Shown here piece by piece: positions 61,801-64,000 of a stretch of DNA of 64,000 bases. A program made the translations under genes and the position numbers. The DNA lies in contig NZ_JARP01000006.1 in assembly GCF_000708595.2 (NCBI RefSeq), positions 1-64,000 on the forward strand, read 5' to 3'. Source of the DNA: Flavobacterium sp. KJJ. GTDB lineage: Bacteria > Bacteroidota > Bacteroidia > Flavobacteriales > Flavobacteriaceae. Every line of letters begins with the position of its first letter. Position 1 is the stretch's first letter. The notes beneath the pieces are model-generated. The model had not been told where the DNA came from. It made no database searches and was given only the letters and a program-made list of their open reading frames with translations.

Positions 61801-64000
61801 TTAGTTTTTCTCAATCCATTTTCTGGCATTAACAAACGCTTCATGCCAAGGCGAAACCTCGTCGTTTCTGTCTTTTGGATAATACGCCCAGTTCCATTGG
61901 AAAGTTGAACGCTCAATATGAGGCATCATAACCAAATGTCTTCCGGTTTTATCACACATCATTGCGGTGTTGTAATCAGAACCGTTAGGGTTTGCAGGAT
62001 AACCTTCGTAAGCATATTTAGAAACAATGTTGTAGTTTTCTTCCCCAAGAGGCAAATTGAATTTTCCTTCTCCGTGAGAAACCCAAACTCCTAAAGTACT
62101 TCCAGCCAATGTCGATAACATAACCGAATTGTTTTCCTGAACTTTTACAGAAGTAAAGATACTTTCGTGTTTCTGACTTTCGTTATGCAGCATTTTTCCG
62201 TGAACTTCGTGTTCTGGATTAATCACTTCCAATTCCATAAACAACTGACAGCCGTTACAGATTCCGACAGATAAAGTGTCTTCTCTTTTGAAGAAATTAT
62301 CTAAAGCTGTTTTTGCTTTTTCGTTGTATAAGAAAGCTCCAGCCCAACCTTTAGCAGAACCTAAAACATCTGAATTAGAGAATCCTCCAACAGCTCCGAT
62401 GAACTGAATGTCTTCTAAAGTTTCACGTCCAGAAATTAAATCCGTCATGTGAACGTCTTTTACATCAAAGCCAGCTAAGTACATTGCATTTGCCATTTCA
62501 CGTTCAGAATTACTTCCTTTTTCACGAATAATAGCTGCTTTTGGTCTTGGTTTAGAATTGTCTATTTCTGGTTTTTTTCCTGTAAAGTGAGCAGGGAAAT
62601 TATAATTTAAAACCTGATTTTTATAGTTTTCAAAACGTGCTTGAGCTCTTCCGTTTTTAGATTGTTTTTGGTCTAATAAATAAGAAGTCTCGAACCAGAT
62701 ATCTCTGTATTTTTTAATGTCTAAAGTCCATTCCGAAGCTTCGGAACCAACTTCCAGAGTTTCTGTAGAAGTTACAGATCCAATTTTGAAAAATTCGATA
62801 TTGTTGGCGTTTAATTTAGCTTCAACAGCTGCATCTTCTTTTGCTTGGAAAACAATTCCGATGTTTTCAGCGAAAAGGATTTTTAATAAGTCTTTTTCCG
62901 CGAATGCTGATAAATCAATTTTAGCTCCCAAATTAACATCAGCAAAACATAATTCTAAAAGTGTAGTGATTAAACCACCGCTTCCGATATCGTGACCTGC
63001 TAAAATCTGGCTTTCGCCGATTAATTCCTGGATTGTATTAAAAGCATTTTTAAAGAAAGAAGCGTCTTTTATAGTAGAAGTTTCGTTTCCAATTGTATTT
63101 CTGATTTGTGCAAAAGATGAACCTCCTAATTTGAAATCATCTTGGGACAAATTAATATAATAAATAGAATCTCCCTCTTTTTGTAAAACAGGCTCAACTA
63201 CTTTTCTAATATCGGTACAGTTTCCTCCAGCCGAAATAATAACCGTTCCCGGCGCGATTACTTCGTCGTTTGGATATTTTTGTTTCATCGAAAGTGAATC
63301 TTTTCCTGTCGGAATATTGATTCCCAATTCGATAGCGAAATCTGAACAACCTTCAACAGCAGCATATAAACGAGCGTCTTCGCCTTCGTTTTTACAAGCC
63401 CACATCCAGTTTGCAGAAAGTGAAATTCCTTTCAATCCGTCTTTAATTGGTGCCCAGATAATGTTTGATAATGATTCAGCAATGGCATTTCTGCTTCCTG
63501 CAACCGGATCAATCAAAGCTGCAATAGGAGCGTGCCCAATAGAAGTTGCAATTCCTTCTTTACCTAAATAATCCAAAGCCATAACGCCGACATTATTCAA
63601 AGGCAATTGTAACGGACCTGCATTTTGCTGTTTTGCCACTTTTCCACCCACACAACGGTCCACTTTATTGGTTAACCAGTCTTTTGAGGCAACAGCTTCT
63701 AAACGTAAAACGTCTTTTAAATAACTTTCGAAATCATTTGCTGAATACGAAACGTCAGCATATTTTCTATCAATAGTTTTATCTGTCATAACCGTTTTTG
63801 GAGAACTTCCGAAGAAATCTTCTAAAGCATAATCCATCGGTTTTGAACCATTTGAGTGTGATTGAAAAGTAAAACGGTGATCTCCCGTTACATCTCCAAC
63901 CTGATATATTGGCGAACGCTCTCTGTCGGCAATTCTTTGTAAAATATCAATATCTTTTTGACCAATAACCAATCCCATTCTTTCCTGAGATTCGTTACCA
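61801..64000 (-). CDS. purL: Phosphoribosylformylglycinamidine synthase, C-terminal part (5' end outside window)
   Basis: The frame stays open to the window edge; upstream of the internal Met at 63978 it reads GNESQERMGLV, typical for the large PurL. Visible parts are the second ATP-grasp-like FGAM synthase half (PTGKDSLSMKQKYP, GHDIGSGGLITTLLELCF) and the C-terminal glutamine amidotransferase (SVGICNGCQLFMELEVI with the nucleophile Cys, WVSHGEGKFNLP). It makes FGAM in purine synthesis using ATP and glutamine. About 730 of some 1220 residues are in the window. Confidence 0.96.
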   Translation of the reverse strand, partial: GNESQERMGLVIGQKDIDILQRIADRERSPIYQVGDVTGDHRFTFQSHSNGSKPMDYALEDFFGSSPKTVMTDKTIDRKYADVSYSANDFESYLKDVLRLEAVASKDWLTNKVDRCVGGKVAKQQNAGPLQLPLNNVGVMALDYLGKEGIATSIGHAPIAALIDPVAGSRNAIAESLSNIIWAPIKDGLKGISLSANWMWACKNEGEDARLYAAVEGCSDFAIELGINIPTGKDSLSMKQKYPNDEVIAPGTVIISAGGNCTDIRKVVEPVLQKEGDSIYYINLSQDDFKLGGSSFAQIRNTIGNETSTIKDASFFKNAFNTIQELIGESQILAGHDIGSGGLITTLLELCFADVNLGAKIDLSAFAEKDLLKILFAENIGIVFQAKEDAAVEAKLNANNIEFFKIGSVTSTETLEVGSEASEWTLDIKKYRDIWFETSYLLDQKQSKNGRAQARFENYKNQVLNYNFPAHFTGKKPEIDNSKPRPKAAIIREKGSNSEREMANAMYLAGFDVKDVHMTDLISGRETLEDIQFIGAVGGFSNSDVLGSAKGWAGAFLYNEKAKTALDNFFKREDTLSVGICNGCQLFMELEVINPEHEVHGKMLHNESQKHESIFTSVKVQENNSVMLSTLAGSTLGVWVSHGEGKFNLPLGEENYNIVSKYAYEGYPANPNGSDYNTAMMCDKTGRHLVMMPHIERSTFQWNWAYYPKDRNDEVSPWHEAFVNARKWIEKN

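Overview
The window looks like chromosomal DNA of a Flavobacterium-type member of the Bacteroidota. It is AT-rich, has TAnnTTTG-type -7 promoter elements, type IX secretion (T9SS) proteins (a type B sorting domain and PorP/SprF), SusC-like TonB receptors of the 'outer membrane beta-barrel' family, and a tmRNA whose tag reads GENNYALAA, as is usual in the phylum. All calls rest on reading the sequence and on family knowledge; no database search was run.

Layout. 1-5.9 kb: a surface-adhesin module, namely the 3' end of a giant repeat protein with a T9SS type B sorting domain, a PorP/SprF partner and a TPR/PD40/OmpA protein. 6-8.6 kb: serine hydrolase, NTF2-like protein and AraC regulator. 8.7-10.9 kb: a decayed genomic island at the 3' end of ssrA (tmRNA), with direct repeats carrying the tmRNA end, paired putative integrase arm sites, an integrase N-terminal fragment broken by two stops, a toxin-tail/immunity-like pair and a frameshifted lysozyme/GH19-like gene. 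11.3-36 kb: mostly housekeeping (alanine dehydrogenase-like, FumC, TonB receptor, ArsC, MenE, RsmB-like, Kup, ECF sigma operon, IlvE, MnmD, divergent OxyR/Dps) with a probable Flavo-1-type structured RNA at 15.6 kb. 36-42 kb: SulP transporter plus carbonic anhydrase, a LETM1-like protein, Cu-Zn SOD and small secreted proteins. 42-50.6 kb: chitinase and a beta-oxidation operon (MarR, FadB-like, thiolase, acyl-CoA dehydrogenase) with one S23-type four-helix-bundle gene in each of its two intergenic gaps, each enclosed by inverted repeats. 51-56 kb: an accessory locus with a PHP-SMC ATPase (TrlF/Ppl-like, probable antiphage defence), a decayed gene, two 31-32 codon microgenes each with its own promoter and terminator, and two overlapping unknown genes. 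56-64 kb: long-chain acyl-CoA ligase, a second TonB receptor, a Trp/Pro-rich small membrane protein and the 3' part of purL.

The signals most worth following are (i) the four-helix-bundle cassettes inside inverted repeats in the beta-oxidation operon, which resemble the intervening sequences of 23S rRNA genes; (ii) the ssrA island remnant, readable down to probable integrase arm sites; and (iii) the twin microgene modules next to the PHP-SMC ATPase.
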